Shown one piece after another: positions 14,505 through 22,700 of a DNA stretch of 33,846 nucleotides; position 1 is the first letter of the stretch; each line of letters opens with the position of its first letter. Below the pieces are notes generated by a model. That model ran no database searches and was not told the DNA's origin. It saw only the letters and a list, made by a program, of their open reading frames with translations. This DNA comes from Bradyrhizobium sp. 1 (GTDB lineage Bacteria > Pseudomonadota > Alphaproteobacteria > Rhizobiales > Xanthobacteraceae): the NCBI RefSeq assembly GCF_023073315.1, contig NZ_JADPJH010000010.1:502009-535854 (forward strand), given 5' to 3'. Made by a program: the position numbers and the translations under genes.

Positions 14505-15059
14505 TTGCGCGTCGTCGGCGGTCGTTTGAAGGGGCGCAATCTCGCCTCGCCGTCTTCGCGCGACATCCGCCCCACGGCGGACCGCCTGCGCGAGTCCGTA
14601 TTCAACATCCTCGTGCACGCCTACGACGATCCGCTTCAGGATGCGCGCGTGCTCGATCTCTTCGCCGGCACTGGCGCGCTCGGCATCGAGGCGTCGTCGC
14701 GCGGCGCGAAGTTCGTGCTGTTCGTCGACAATGGCGCGGAAGCACGCGCGCTGCTGCGCAACAATGTCGAGACGCTGGGCCTCGGCGGCACCACAAAAGT
14801 CTATCGTCGCGATGCGACCGATCTCGGCCCTGCGCATCCGGTCGAGCCGTTCTCGCTGGTGTTCCTCGATCCGCCCTATGGCAACGGGTTTGCCGAGAAG
14901 GCGCTGGCGAGCTTGCGCGATGGCGGCTGGCTTACGCCGGGTGCATTGCTGGTGGTGGAAGAGGCGAAGGCTGCGCAGTTCGTGACGCCGGAAGGCTACG
15001 AGGAGCTGGAGCGGCGTGCGTATGACGCCACGGAGTTCGTGTTTTTGAGGAAGCCGTAG
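14505..15059 (+). CDS. rsmD: 16S rRNA (guanine-966 N2)-methyltransferase
   Basis: A 184-residue SAM-dependent methyltransferase that methylates G966 of 16S rRNA on the assembled 30S subunit. The SAM loop DLFAGTGALGIE spans residues 51-62 and the catalytic DPPY residues 122-125; the N-terminus MRVVGGRLKGRNL and RPTADRLRESVFNIL are diagnostic of RsmD. The start is TTG at 14505, directly after the TAG of the pseudouridine synthase gene, so translation is probably by termination-reinitiation. It converges on mutL across a palindromic repeat. Confidence 0.95.
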   Translation: MRVVGGRLKGRNLASPSSRDIRPTADRLRESVFNILVHAYDDPLQDARVLDLFAGTGALGIEASSRGAKFVLFVDNGAEARALLRNNVETLGLGGTTKVYRRDATDLGPAHPVEPFSLVFLDPPYGNGFAEKALASLRDGGWLTPGALLVVEEAKAAQFVTPEGYEELERRAYDATEFVFLRKP

Positions 15060-15074
15060 CTTCGTAGTAGGTGC

Positions 15075-15163
15075 GTAGGGTGGGTTAGCCGAAGGCGTAA
15101 CCCACCGCTGTCTTTCTCCGCGGAAACAGAAGTGGTGGGTTACGCTTCGCTAATCCACCCTAC
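15075..15163. repeat. large inverted repeat between rsmD and mutL
   Basis: GTAGGGTGGGTTAG...GTAACCCACC (15075-15106) is repeated inverted as GGTGGGTTAC...CACCCTAC (15134-15163), and each arm is itself a short palindrome around CGAAGG or CGCTTCG. This is a widespread intergenic repeat type (GGTGGGTTACGC core). Lying between two convergent genes it can fold into a strong hairpin in either transcript and probably ends both. Confidence 0.7.
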
Positions 15164-15167
15164 TATC

Positions 15168-16973
15168 TCACCTTCGCCCGAACAGCTTCTCCACATCGCT
15201 CAGCTTCAATTCCACGTACGTCGGCCGGCCGTGATTGCACTGGCCGGAGTTCGGGGTGTCCTCCATCTCGCGGAGCAGGGCGTTCATCTCTTCCGGCCGG
15301 AGCCTGCGGCCGGCGCGCACCGAGCCATGGCAGGCCATGGTAGCGGCGACGTGCATCAGGCGACGTTCGAGCGGAAGCGCCTCGTCCCACTCGGCCATGT
15401 GCTCGGAGAGGTCGCGCAAGAGGCCGCCCGCATTGGTCTTGCCGAGCAGCGACGGCGTCTCGCGTACCGCGACCGCGCCGGGGCCGAAGGATTCGATCGC
15501 TAGTCCAAACGAGGCGAGCTCTTCGCTGCGATCGAGCAGGCGCTCCACAGTGGCCTCGTCCATCTCGACGATCTCGGGGATCAGCAGGATCTGCCGCTGC
15601 ACGCCGTTGGCGGCGAGCGAGGCCTTCAGCCGCTCATAGACGATGCGCTCGTGCGCGGCGTGCTGGTCGACGATGATGAGGCCGTCGCGGGTCTGCGCGA
15701 CGATGTAGGTCTCGTGGATCTGCGTGCGCGCCGCGCCGAGCGGGCGATCGACGAGGTCGCCTGCGGGCTGCGTCTCGAACCGCACGTCCGCGCTCGGTGC
15801 GCCGACATCGAAAGCGGCCTGCGCGCGCTCGGCGAAGGCCGGTGCCGCCGATCCGTCGAATGACGGCATCGGGGCGGATGGCGAGGCGCGCCAGTCCCAG
15901 CTTGCCGGACGCGGCGGCGTGAACGCGGGCCGGAACGATGACAAGGCGCTCTCGCCGCTGTTGGCCGCGGTACGGCGGCCCTCGCGCGCGAGCCCTTCCT
16001 TCAGGCCGTGCACGATCAGCGCACGGACGAGGCCGGCGTTGCGGAAGCGCACCTCGGTCTTGGCCGGATGCACGTTGGCGTCGACCTCGCGCGGATCGAG
16101 CGTGACGAACAGCGCCAGCACCGGATGCCTGTCGCGCGGCAGATAATCGGCATAGGCCCCGCGCACCGCACCCAGGATCAGCTTGTCGCGGACCGGACGG
16201 CCGTTGACGAAGAGATATTGTCCGAGCGCGTTGGCTTTGGTCAGTGCGGGCGCTGCCGCATAGCCGGAGACGACGACGCCCTCGCGCTCGGCATGAACCT
16301 CGAAGGCATGGCTGCGAAACTCCGCGCCCAGAATATCGCCGAGCCGCGTCAGCCGTCCTGCCGCGCCGGGCAGGGCGGCGGCCCAGGTCACCGGTGCGCG
16401 CTCCTCGCCGGCGAGCGTGAAGGCGATGTCCGGCCGTGCCATGGCGAGGCGCCGGACCACCTCGCGGATCGCCTCCGCCTCGGTACGGTCGGTCTTCAAA
16501 AACTTCAGCCGGGCCGGGGTCGCGTAGAAGAGGTCGTTGACCTCGACGCGGGTGCCGTGGGCGAGCGCCGCCGGCATGATCTCGGACTTCTCGCCGCCCT
16601 CGACCGTCAGCGCCCAGGCATGCGACTCGCCGGCATGCCGCGTGGTGATCGAGAGGCGCGCGACTGAACCGATCGAGGGCAGGGCCTCGCCGCGGAACCC
16701 GAGGGTGCGGATCTGGAGCAGATCCTCGTCGTCGAGTTTTGAGGTCGCATGCCGCTCGACCGCGAGCGCGAGGTCCTTTGCGGTCATGCCGCTGCCGTCG
16801 TCGGTGATGCCGATCCGCCGCCGTCCGCCGCCATCGGTGAAGACGTCGATCCGGCTGGCACCGGCGTCGATCGCGTTCTCGACCAGCTCCTTGACCACGC
16901 TCGCGGGCCGTTCGACCACCTCGCCGGCGGCGATGCGGTTGACGACCTGTTCTGGTAATTGGCGGACGGGCAT
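15168..16973 (-). CDS. mutL: DNA mismatch repair protein MutL (endonuclease-type)
   Basis: A 601-residue MutL. The GHKL ATPase domain has ELVENAIDAGA, DDGSGM and TLGFRGEALPSI in order; a linker rich in Pro/Ala (about residues 350-410) leads to the C-terminal dimer and nuclease domain. DQHAAHE...E at 436-447 matches the DQHA(x)2E(x)4E endonuclease motif, with ACH at 547-549 and CNHGRP at 579-584 as the other metal-site motifs, so this MutL should nick DNA itself, as expected in bacteria lacking MutH. It couples MutS recognition to strand removal. ATG 16973 gives the conserved MPVRQLPEQVVNRIAAGEV start. A single-gene unit with its promoter in the 238-base gap shared with the divergent RHH gene. 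Confidence 0.97.
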   Translation of the reverse strand: MPVRQLPEQVVNRIAAGEVVERPASVVKELVENAIDAGASRIDVFTDGGGRRRIGITDDGSGMTAKDLALAVERHATSKLDDEDLLQIRTLGFRGEALPSIGSVARLSITTRHAGESHAWALTVEGGEKSEIMPAALAHGTRVEVNDLFYATPARLKFLKTDRTEAEAIREVVRRLAMARPDIAFTLAGEERAPVTWAAALPGAAGRLTRLGDILGAEFRSHAFEVHAEREGVVVSGYAAAPALTKANALGQYLFVNGRPVRDKLILGAVRGAYADYLPRDRHPVLALFVTLDPREVDANVHPAKTEVRFRNAGLVRALIVHGLKEGLAREGRRTAANSGESALSSFRPAFTPPRPASWDWRASPSAPMPSFDGSAAPAFAERAQAAFDVGAPSADVRFETQPAGDLVDRPLGAARTQIHETYIVAQTRDGLIIVDQHAAHERIVYERLKASLAANGVQRQILLIPEIVEMDEATVERLLDRSEELASFGLAIESFGPGAVAVRETPSLLGKTNAGGLLRDLSEHMAEWDEALPLERRLMHVAATMACHGSVRAGRRLRPEEMNALLREMEDTPNSGQCNHGRPTYVELKLSDVEKLFGRR

Positions 16974-17211
16974 GGGCTCGGATCGGGATTCGCTAAGGGC
17001 GCTATTCTAGGCCGTGTTGCGTCAAAAGCATGGGTTGGGCAACAGCCACGTGGCGGCCTGGGGAAGAAGGCGGTCTATCACATTGAAGACATTGGGCCTT
17101 CGAGAAAATCGCGCAAGCTGGATGATGCGACTTCCGGCTGCCGTCCTGATTGTGGGGTGCCGGGTCGCGGTGTAGCATTGTGAAAAAATGGCAACAGGAC
17201 GGGAGGACGCC

Positions 17212-17529
17212 ATGTGCCATCTCTTCGCGCACCAGCCCCAACGCGACTACGAATCCCAGACCCGCTCGCTGCGGATCGGTGGCCACTGCACCTCGATCCG
17301 GCTGGAGATGGCGTTCTGGGACACGCTTGAGGAGATCGCGGCCAAGGAGAATATGAGCGTCGGAAAATTCCTGACCACGCTCTACAACGAGGTGCTCGAC
17401 CATCACGGCGAGGTCAACAATTTCGCCTCGCTGCTACGCTGCTCCTGCCTGATCTATCGCTCCAGGACGATGGCGCCGGTGCAGGCATTCAAGGGCACGG
17501 CGACGCCCATCCTCGATGCGGCCGAATAG
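17212..17529 (+). CDS. ribbon-helix-helix domain protein (RHH_4 type)
   Basis: A 105-residue protein. After SLRIGGHCTSIRLEMAFW comes the helix pair WDTLEEIAAKENMSVGKFLTTLYNE, the arrangement of the RHH_4 family common in Rhizobiales, with a conserved tail NFASLLRCSCLIY. Ribbon-helix-helix dimers bind DNA through the beta strand, so this is a likely small regulator, but no target is evident. ATG 17212 has GGGAGG five bases upstream and beats the ATG at 17188. Its promoter lies in the gap shared with divergent mutL. Confidence 0.85.
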   Translation: MCHLFAHQPQRDYESQTRSLRIGGHCTSIRLEMAFWDTLEEIAAKENMSVGKFLTTLYNEVLDHHGEVNNFASLLRCSCLIYRSRTMAPVQAFKGTATPILDAAE

Positions 17530-17548
17530 GGGTAAGAGACCGCCTCCG

Positions 17549-17640
17549 CCGTCATTGCGAGGAGCTCTTGCGACGAAGCAATCCAGACTGTCTCCGTGGA
17601 GATATCTCTGGATTGCTTCGCTTCGCTCGCAATGACGGGG
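17549..17640. repeat. nested palindromic intergenic repeat
   Basis: Outer arms CGTCATTGCGAG (17550-17561) and CTCGCAATGACG (17626-17637) and inner arms GAAGCAATCCAGA (17575-17587) and TCTGGATTGCTTC (17607-17619) are perfect inverted matches. This is the dispersed ~90-base palindrome seen many times in Bradyrhizobium and Rhodopseudomonas genomes. It sits between the convergent RHH and GMC oxidoreductase genes and would form a long cruciform or transcript-ending hairpin. Confidence 0.85.
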
Positions 17641-17681
17641 AGAGAGCGGTGTGCTCGATCCTGAACCGATGATGTCGCGCC

Positions 17682-19250
17682 TCAAATCTCCTTCTTCTGC
17701 ATCGCCCCCGCAATGTAATCCGCTTGCCTGATCGCGAGCGAGACGATGGTCAGCGTCGGGTTGCAGGCAGCACCACTGGTGAACTGGCTGCCGTCGGAGA
17801 CGAACAGGTTCTTGACGTCGTGGCTCTGCCCGAACTTGTTGACCACGCCGTCCCGCGGCTTTTCGCTCATCCTGTTGGTGCCGAGATTATGCGTGCTTGG
17901 ATAGGGCGGTGTCGGATAGCTCACGGTGGCGCCGACCGCGTCATAGAGCGCTGCTCCCTGCTTGTAGGCATGCGCGCGCATCGCGAGATCGTTGGGGTGA
18001 TCGTCGAAATGCACGCTCGCGACGGCCTGGCCGAACTTGTCCTTCACGACCGGGTCGAGCGTGATGCGGTTGGTCTCCTGTGCCATGTCCTCGCCGACCA
18101 GCCACATGCCGGCCATTCGTGGATAGCCGTCGAGCGCCGCGGTGAACGGACGGCCCCAGGCGCCGGGATTGAGGAATGCCGCCATGAACGGCAGGCCGAT
18201 CGACAGCGTCTCCATCTCGTAGCCGCCGACGAAGCCGCGCTTCGGATTGTTGGCGGCTTCATCACGGACGATCCCGGCCATGGTGGTGCCGCGATACATG
18301 TGGACCGACTTCTCGAACACCGCATAGACGCTGCCGGTCATGTGGCGCATGTAGTTGCGGCCGACCTGTCCCGATGAATTGCCAAGGCCGTCGGGGAACA
18401 TGCTCGAGGCGCTGTTGAGCAGCAGCCGTGGGCTTTCGATCGAATTGCCGGCGACCGCGACGATGCGTGCCTTCTGCCGCTGCATCGCGCCGCTCTCGTC
18501 GGCGTAGACGACACCGGTGACCTTGCCGCTGGCATCATGCTCGATCTTGACCGCCATGCTGCTCGGCCGCACTTCGAGATTGCCGGTGGCCTCGCCCTTG
18601 GGGATCTCGGTGTAGAGCGTCGACCATTTCGCGCCGGATTTGCAGCCCTGGAAGCAGAAGCCGATCTGCTGGCAGGCGCCGCGACCGTCGCGTGGCTGGC
18701 TGTTGATCGCCATGTTGCCGGTATGCACGGTCTTGTAGCCAAGCTTCTTTGCGCCGGCCTCCAGCACCTTGAAGTTATTGTTGCCGGGAAGCCCGGGAAT
18801 GCCGTTGGTGCGGGTCACGCCCATCTTGTTCTCGGCCTTGGCGTACCACGGCTCCATCTCGGCGAGAGTGACCGGCCAGTCCAGGAGGTTGGCACCGGGA
18901 ATGCTGCCGTAGGTGCTTTTCACCTTGAATTCGTGCTCATCGAAGCGCAGCGACGCGCCGGCCCAATGGGTCGTCGAGCCACCGACCGCCTTGACGATCC
19001 AGGCGGGAAGACCCGAAAAATCCTTGGCGACGCGCCATGTTCCCGACGTCGTGCGTGCGTCGGTCCAGGCCAGTTGCGTGAAGCTTTCCCATTCGTCGTT
19101 GACGAAGTCCTGGTTCTCGATGCGGGGGCCGGCTTCGAGGATGACCACCTTGATGCCCTTCTGCGCGAGCTCGTTGCCCAGCGTGCCGCCGCCGGCACCG
19201 GAGCCGACGATCACCGCAACGCTGGAGTCGTTCAGATCGAATTTTGCCAT
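17682..19250 (-). CDS. GMC family oxidoreductase, catalytic subunit of periplasmic dehydrogenase complex
   Basis: A 522-residue FAD enzyme. The dinucleotide motif VIVGSGAGGGTLGNELA is at residues 14-30, GSTTHWAGAS at 91-100, and the active-site pair is H454 (THNLGTNRM) and N497 (AACNPTLTI), as in GMC dehydrogenases. Cys193, Cys199 and Cys203 (CQQIGFCFQGC) resemble the cysteine cluster that holds an iron-sulfur centre in related FAD-glucose dehydrogenases. It has no signal peptide and would ride to the periplasm on the Tat-borne small subunit, as in those complexes. The start has AGGAGA seven bases upstream. Last gene of a four-gene operon with a cytochrome c; substrate probably a sugar, polyol or alcohol, undetermined. 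Confidence 0.92.
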   Translation of the reverse strand: MAKFDLNDSSVAVIVGSGAGGGTLGNELAQKGIKVVILEAGPRIENQDFVNDEWESFTQLAWTDARTTSGTWRVAKDFSGLPAWIVKAVGGSTTHWAGASLRFDEHEFKVKSTYGSIPGANLLDWPVTLAEMEPWYAKAENKMGVTRTNGIPGLPGNNNFKVLEAGAKKLGYKTVHTGNMAINSQPRDGRGACQQIGFCFQGCKSGAKWSTLYTEIPKGEATGNLEVRPSSMAVKIEHDASGKVTGVVYADESGAMQRQKARIVAVAGNSIESPRLLLNSASSMFPDGLGNSSGQVGRNYMRHMTGSVYAVFEKSVHMYRGTTMAGIVRDEAANNPKRGFVGGYEMETLSIGLPFMAAFLNPGAWGRPFTAALDGYPRMAGMWLVGEDMAQETNRITLDPVVKDKFGQAVASVHFDDHPNDLAMRAHAYKQGAALYDAVGATVSYPTPPYPSTHNLGTNRMSEKPRDGVVNKFGQSHDVKNLFVSDGSQFTSGAACNPTLTIVSLAIRQADYIAGAMQKKEI

Positions 19251-19279
19251 ATGCGTTCTCCTGAACCGTTGGGTGCGAT

Positions 19280-19828
19280 TTAAGCCTTCGGCAGCCAGTC
19301 GATGTCGGCAAAGCCGCGGTTGATGTAGCCGCCATGCTCGGCGGAGGAGCCCTCGTAGCCGAACCGCGGCCAGACCTCTTTCTGGTTGTAGAGCGAGACA
19401 ATGAGGTCGCCGCGCACCTTCTGGAAGAAGTCGCTTCCCTCGATCTCTTTCAGCAGCACCACGCGGTCGGCTTCCCAAGGCACTTCGGCGTAAGGCGCCT
19501 TGTGACGATCCCGCGCGTTCTGATCGAGCCGCGCGATGCCATCGCCGATCAACGACTTGACGGCGGGGTCTTTCGCCGCCTTGCCGTCCCACGGCTTGAT
19601 CGCGGTGACGTAGTAGCTGTCGCCGAGCACATCGTGCGGATAGATGTCGCGTGCGACCTTCAGCAGCGTCTTCATCGTCGCGGGCGAGAGCGTGCTGGCC
19701 TCATCGGCCCAGGCGTCTTCGATGCTCACAGTGACGCTGGTCGCGACAGCGACGACCGGCACGGCGGTCGCCGCACCCTTGAGAAAGACACGGCGGCTGT
19801 GCTTGCTTCGGCGATCGACTTCTCTCAT
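19280..19828 (-). CDS. gluconate 2-dehydrogenase subunit 3 family protein, Tat-exported small subunit
   Basis: A 182-residue partner of the GMC oxidoreductase. Residues 11-17, SRRVFLK, are a textbook Tat motif followed by a hydrophobic run and an A-x-A-type cleavage site (DAWADE). The mature part (LLKVARDIYPHD, then FFQKVRGDLIVSLYNQKEVWPRFGYEG and GGYINRGFADIDW) is the subunit-3 fold that wraps the large subunit and carries it through the Tat pore. AAGGAGG sits six bases before ATG 19828; the frame is open upstream to 19891 but that part is Asn/Lys-rich and unlikely coding. It precedes the catalytic gene by 29 bases. Confidence 0.92.
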   Translation of the reverse strand: MREVDRRSKHSRRVFLKGAATAVPVVAVATSVTVSIEDAWADEASTLSPATMKTLLKVARDIYPHDVLGDSYYVTAIKPWDGKAAKDPAVKSLIGDGIARLDQNARDRHKAPYAEVPWEADRVVLLKEIEGSDFFQKVRGDLIVSLYNQKEVWPRFGYEGSSAEHGGYINRGFADIDWLPKA

Positions 19829-19874
19829 GGCATTCCTCCTTCGATTTTTGTGATTTTTATTTTTGTCGTTTTGA

Positions 19875-20270
19875 TCAATTGAAACGTCCACCCCGCTGGA
19901 TCACCTCGATCTTGTAGCCGTCGGGATCGCTGACGAAGAAGAAGCGCGCCAGCGTTTTGCCTTCGTGCTTGAAGTCGCGCAGCGGCCCCGGTGCGAGCGT
20001 CTCGCGCTCGAAGCGCGCATGCTCGGCATCGAGATCCTCGACCACCACGGCGAGATGTCCGTAGCCATCGCCGAGCTGGTACGGTTCCTTTCGATCGAAA
20101 TTCACCGTCAGCTCGACCTCGAAGGGTGAGGACGGATGACGCAGATAGATCAGCGCAAAGTCCACGAATTTCAGATGATCGGCGACTTCGAGGCCGAAGG
20201 CGCGCTTGTAGAAGTCGAGCGAGCGTGCCTCGTCGCGCACGCGGATCATGGAATGGACGGGCTTCGCCAT
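19875..20270 (-). CDS. VOC family protein (glyoxalase I-like)
   Basis: A 131-residue vicinal-oxygen-chelate protein with two beta-alpha-beta-beta-beta units: HSMIRVRDEARSLDFYKRAF and later GYGHLAVVVEDLDAEHARFE, ending DPDGYKIEVIQ. His in PVHSM, Glu in FEVEL, His in YGHLAV and Glu in YKIEV fit the metal ligands of glyoxalase I (lactoylglutathione lyase). Its ATG directly follows the cytochrome gene's stop with no gap, so it belongs to the dehydrogenase operon; it may remove a reactive aldehyde formed by the complex, which is inference. Confidence 0.88.
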   Translation of the reverse strand: MAKPVHSMIRVRDEARSLDFYKRAFGLEVADHLKFVDFALIYLRHPSSPFEVELTVNFDRKEPYQLGDGYGHLAVVVEDLDAEHARFERETLAPGPLRDFKHEGKTLARFFFVSDPDGYKIEVIQRGGRFN

Positions 20271-20657
20271 TCAGTTCTGCTCCTTCAAATAGGCGATGAT
20301 GGCCGCGCGCGTCTCCGGCTTGGCCTGCCGGTAGACCATGGTCACGCCGGGAATGACTCCTTGCGGATTAGTGAGCCAGGCGTCGAGTTTGGTCTCGTCC
20401 CAGGCGAAGTCCGCTTTCGCGAGGGGCTCCGAATAATGAAAGCCTTCGACCTTGCCGGCAGGTCGGCCAACGATCTTCACCAGCGGCGGGCCTTGCCGCA
20501 TCGGTTCCGACAGGTTCAAGGTGTGGCACACCGCGCATTGCTGCTTGAACAGCGTCGTGCCATCCGGCGGTTTTGCGGCCGGCAAGGGCATTTGCGCATC
20601 GGCAACCCGCACCAACAGCACCACCGCGGTGCCCAATCCCAGCACGATCGCGCGCAT
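20271..20657 (-). CDS. monoheme c-type cytochrome
   Basis: A 128-residue class I cytochrome c: signal peptide MRAIVLGLGTAVVLLV with an ADAQ cleavage site, heme site C41-A-V-C44-H45, and likely distal ligand M107 in GVTMVYR. It should carry electrons from the periplasmic GMC dehydrogenase encoded downstream to the respiratory chain. In related sugar dehydrogenases the cytochrome subunit is triheme and membrane-anchored; a small soluble monoheme protein is a different arrangement. Starts at 20675 or 20699 are possible, but ATG 20657 gives the cleanest signal peptide; none has a strong ribosome site. First gene of the operon; the promoter should lie in 20658-20801. Confidence 0.9.
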   Translation of the reverse strand: MRAIVLGLGTAVVLLVRVADAQMPLPAAKPPDGTTLFKQQCAVCHTLNLSEPMRQGPPLVKIVGRPAGKVEGFHYSEPLAKADFAWDETKLDAWLTNPQGVIPGVTMVYRQAKPETRAAIIAYLKEQN

Positions 20658-20801
20658 CGCTAAGAGCTCGCCCATCCACGTCAAATTCAGCGTGCGCAAA
20701 CTCTAGGCGCGGCTAAACATGCGGTGGTAGTAGCGGGCTGTTTCGGATGAGAACAAAGCGAACGCTCGCAGTGCACCTTGCGCCGATGATGCGGTGCGAT
20801 C

Positions 20802-21218
20802 CTAGTCGTCGAAGTGCCCGCCGCGCTTCGACTTGATGTCGCTGCGGCGTTTCTTGCCCTCGAGCCGGCGTTGCTTGGAGCCGAAAGTCGGCTTGGTCGC
20901 GCGGCGCGGTTTTGGCCGTATCATTGCCTCGGCGAGGATCTCGACGAGGCGGTCGATGGCGTCCTGGCGGTTGCGCTCCTGGGTGCGGAAGCGCTGGGCG
21001 TGGATCACGATCACGCCGTCCTTGGTCATGCGCTGGCCGGCGATGCGGGTTAGCCGGATCGCCGCATCTTCCGGGATGGTCAGCTTGCGCGCGTCGAAGC
21101 GCAGCTGGGCCGCTGTCGACAATTTGTTGACGTTCTGCCCGCCCGGGCCGGAGGCGCGGACAAAGCCGATCTCGATGTCGTCCTCGTCGATGACGAGATC
21201 GCGGGATATCCGCAGCAT
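20802..21218 (-). CDS. arfB: alternative ribosome-rescue factor (peptidyl-tRNA hydrolase)
   Basis: A 138-residue ArfB/YaeJ protein. The catalytic GGQ is at residues 26-28 in RASGPGGQNVNKLSTA and the tail is strongly basic (KPRRATKPTFGSKQRRLEGKKRR region), which enters the empty mRNA channel of stalled ribosomes so that GGQ can release the peptide. Length matches ArfB rather than release factors RF1/RF2. ATG 21218 aligns with the family start (MLRISRDLVI); a longer frame to 21278 adds unrelated residues. It follows the M16 operon across a terminator hairpin, so it is probably transcribed alone. Confidence 0.93.
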   Translation of the reverse strand: MLRISRDLVIDEDDIEIGFVRASGPGGQNVNKLSTAAQLRFDARKLTIPEDAAIRLTRIAGQRMTKDGVIVIHAQRFRTQERNRQDAIDRLVEILAEAMIRPKPRRATKPTFGSKQRRLEGKKRRSDIKSKRGGHFDD

Positions 21219-21289
21219 GATGGCACCATTCGTGTTGTCCGGACATATCGCGGACGTCCACGTTCGGCAATGGTGCATCCTGGAAACGC

Positions 21290-21315
21290 AAATGGCCGGG
21301 CGAGCCCGGCCATTT
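21290..21315 (-). terminator. hairpin after the M16 peptidase operon
   Basis: AAATGGCCGGG (21290-21300), loop CGAG, CCCGGCCATTT (21305-21315) is a perfect 11-bp stem 18 bases past the second M16 gene's stop. Only a short T-run follows, but position and stability suggest a terminator. Confidence 0.7.
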
Positions 21316-21332
21316 CAGTAAAGGTCAGGGGA

Positions 21333-22700
21333 TCAGTTCGACTTCGTCGCCGGTGCCGCCACCGGCTGCGCGGCGGCCTGTGGGGCGCGGCCGACGACGA
21401 CGGTCAGGAGGCCCTGGCCCCAGAGGCGCTTGGCGGCCGCCTTGGCGTCATCCAGGGTGACCGCATCGACGACGCCGTTGCGCTTCTCGATATAGTCGAT
21501 CGGCAGCTTGTCCTGCTGATATTGCAGCAGCGCCTGCGCGAGCTTCGAGGAGGTATCGAGCGCCAGCATCTGCGAGCCCTTGAGGTAGGACTTGGCCTCG
21601 TCGAGCTCCTTCTGCGTCGGGCCCTCCTCGGCGATGCGGCGCACTTCCTTGTCGATGGCGTCGATGGTGTCGCCGGCACGGTCGGCGCGAGTGCCGGTGT
21701 TGCCGATGAAGATCGCCGAATGCTCCATCCACAGCAGCGACTCGTACACCGAGTAGGCGAGGCCGCGCTTCTCGCGGACCTCGCGATAGAGCCGCGAGGA
21801 CAAGCCGCCACCGCCGAGGATGTGATTGACCACATAGGCCGCCATGAAGCTCGGGTCGCTGCGCTTCACGCCGGGGCCGCCGAAGGTGATCACGGTCTGC
21901 GGCACGTCGAGCGGCACGAAAGCGCGCTGCGGCGGCTTTGCGGCCTCGATGTCGGCGACCGGCGTCAAATTGGCCTTGGCGGGCAGGCTGCCAAAGGTGT
22001 GATCGAGCAACTTGCCGAGGGTCGCAGGATCGACGTCGCCGACGACCGCGACCTTCAAAGTGTCCTTGGCGAGCACGCGGCCGACATAATCCTTCATGTC
22101 GGCGACCGTGACGGTCGGCACGCTGTCGATCGTGCCGTTGGTTTGCCGGCCGTAGGGATGATCGCCGAACGTGACTTCGAGGAATTTGCGGCTCGCCAGC
22201 GAGGTCGGGTTGGTGCTCTCGCGGCGCAGGCCGGAGAGGACTTGTGCGCGGATGCGCTCGACATCGGCGGTGTCGAAATGCGGCGAGGTCAGCGCGCTCC
22301 TGAGCAGATCGAAGGCCTCGTCCTTGTTGTCGCGTAGCATGCGCAAGCTGCCGCGGAAGGTATCGCGGGTCGCGCTGAAGGAGAGCTCGATGGCGCGGCG
22401 GTCGAGCCGCTCGTGGAAGGTCTTGGAGTCGAGATCGCCGGAACCTTCGTCGAGAAGGTCGCCGACCAGATTGGCGACGCCGGATTTGTCCTTGGGATCC
22501 TGGGCCGAGCCGCCGGCAAAGGAATATTCCATGGCGATCAGCGGCACGGTCGCGTCCTGCACGAACCAGGCCTCGATGCCGCCGGGCGAGACCAGGCGCT
22601 GGATCTTTGCGGCGGCGAGCGACGGCGAGACCGTTGCGAGCGCGAGCGCTGCGCCGGTGGCAAGAGAGAAGGCAACGCGTCGAAGGAAGGGATAGGTCAC
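21333..22700 (-). CDS. M16 family peptidase-like protein, non-catalytic partner
   Basis: A 455-residue secreted M16 (pitrilysin) subunit with a signal peptide (FLRRVAFSLATGAALALATVS). Where active members have HxxEH this protein reads VANLVGDLLDEG, so it lacks the zinc site; it keeps the C-terminal substrate-binding region (GLSSRLYREVREKRGLAYSVY) with the conserved Arg/Tyr. Two-gene M16 systems pair such an inactive subunit with an active one, which is the next gene upstream. The GTG start at 22700 overlaps the stop of the active gene (GTGA), supporting a 1:1 heterodimer in the periplasm. Confidence 0.92.
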   Translation of the reverse strand: MTYPFLRRVAFSLATGAALALATVSPSLAAAKIQRLVSPGGIEAWFVQDATVPLIAMEYSFAGGSAQDPKDKSGVANLVGDLLDEGSGDLDSKTFHERLDRRAIELSFSATRDTFRGSLRMLRDNKDEAFDLLRSALTSPHFDTADVERIRAQVLSGLRRESTNPTSLASRKFLEVTFGDHPYGRQTNGTIDSVPTVTVADMKDYVGRVLAKDTLKVAVVGDVDPATLGKLLDHTFGSLPAKANLTPVADIEAAKPPQRAFVPLDVPQTVITFGGPGVKRSDPSFMAAYVVNHILGGGGLSSRLYREVREKRGLAYSVYESLLWMEHSAIFIGNTGTRADRAGDTIDAIDKEVRRIAEEGPTQKELDEAKSYLKGSQMLALDTSSKLAQALLQYQQDKLPIDYIEKRNGVVDAVTLDDAKAAAKRLWGQGLLTVVVGRAPQAAAQPVAAPATKSN

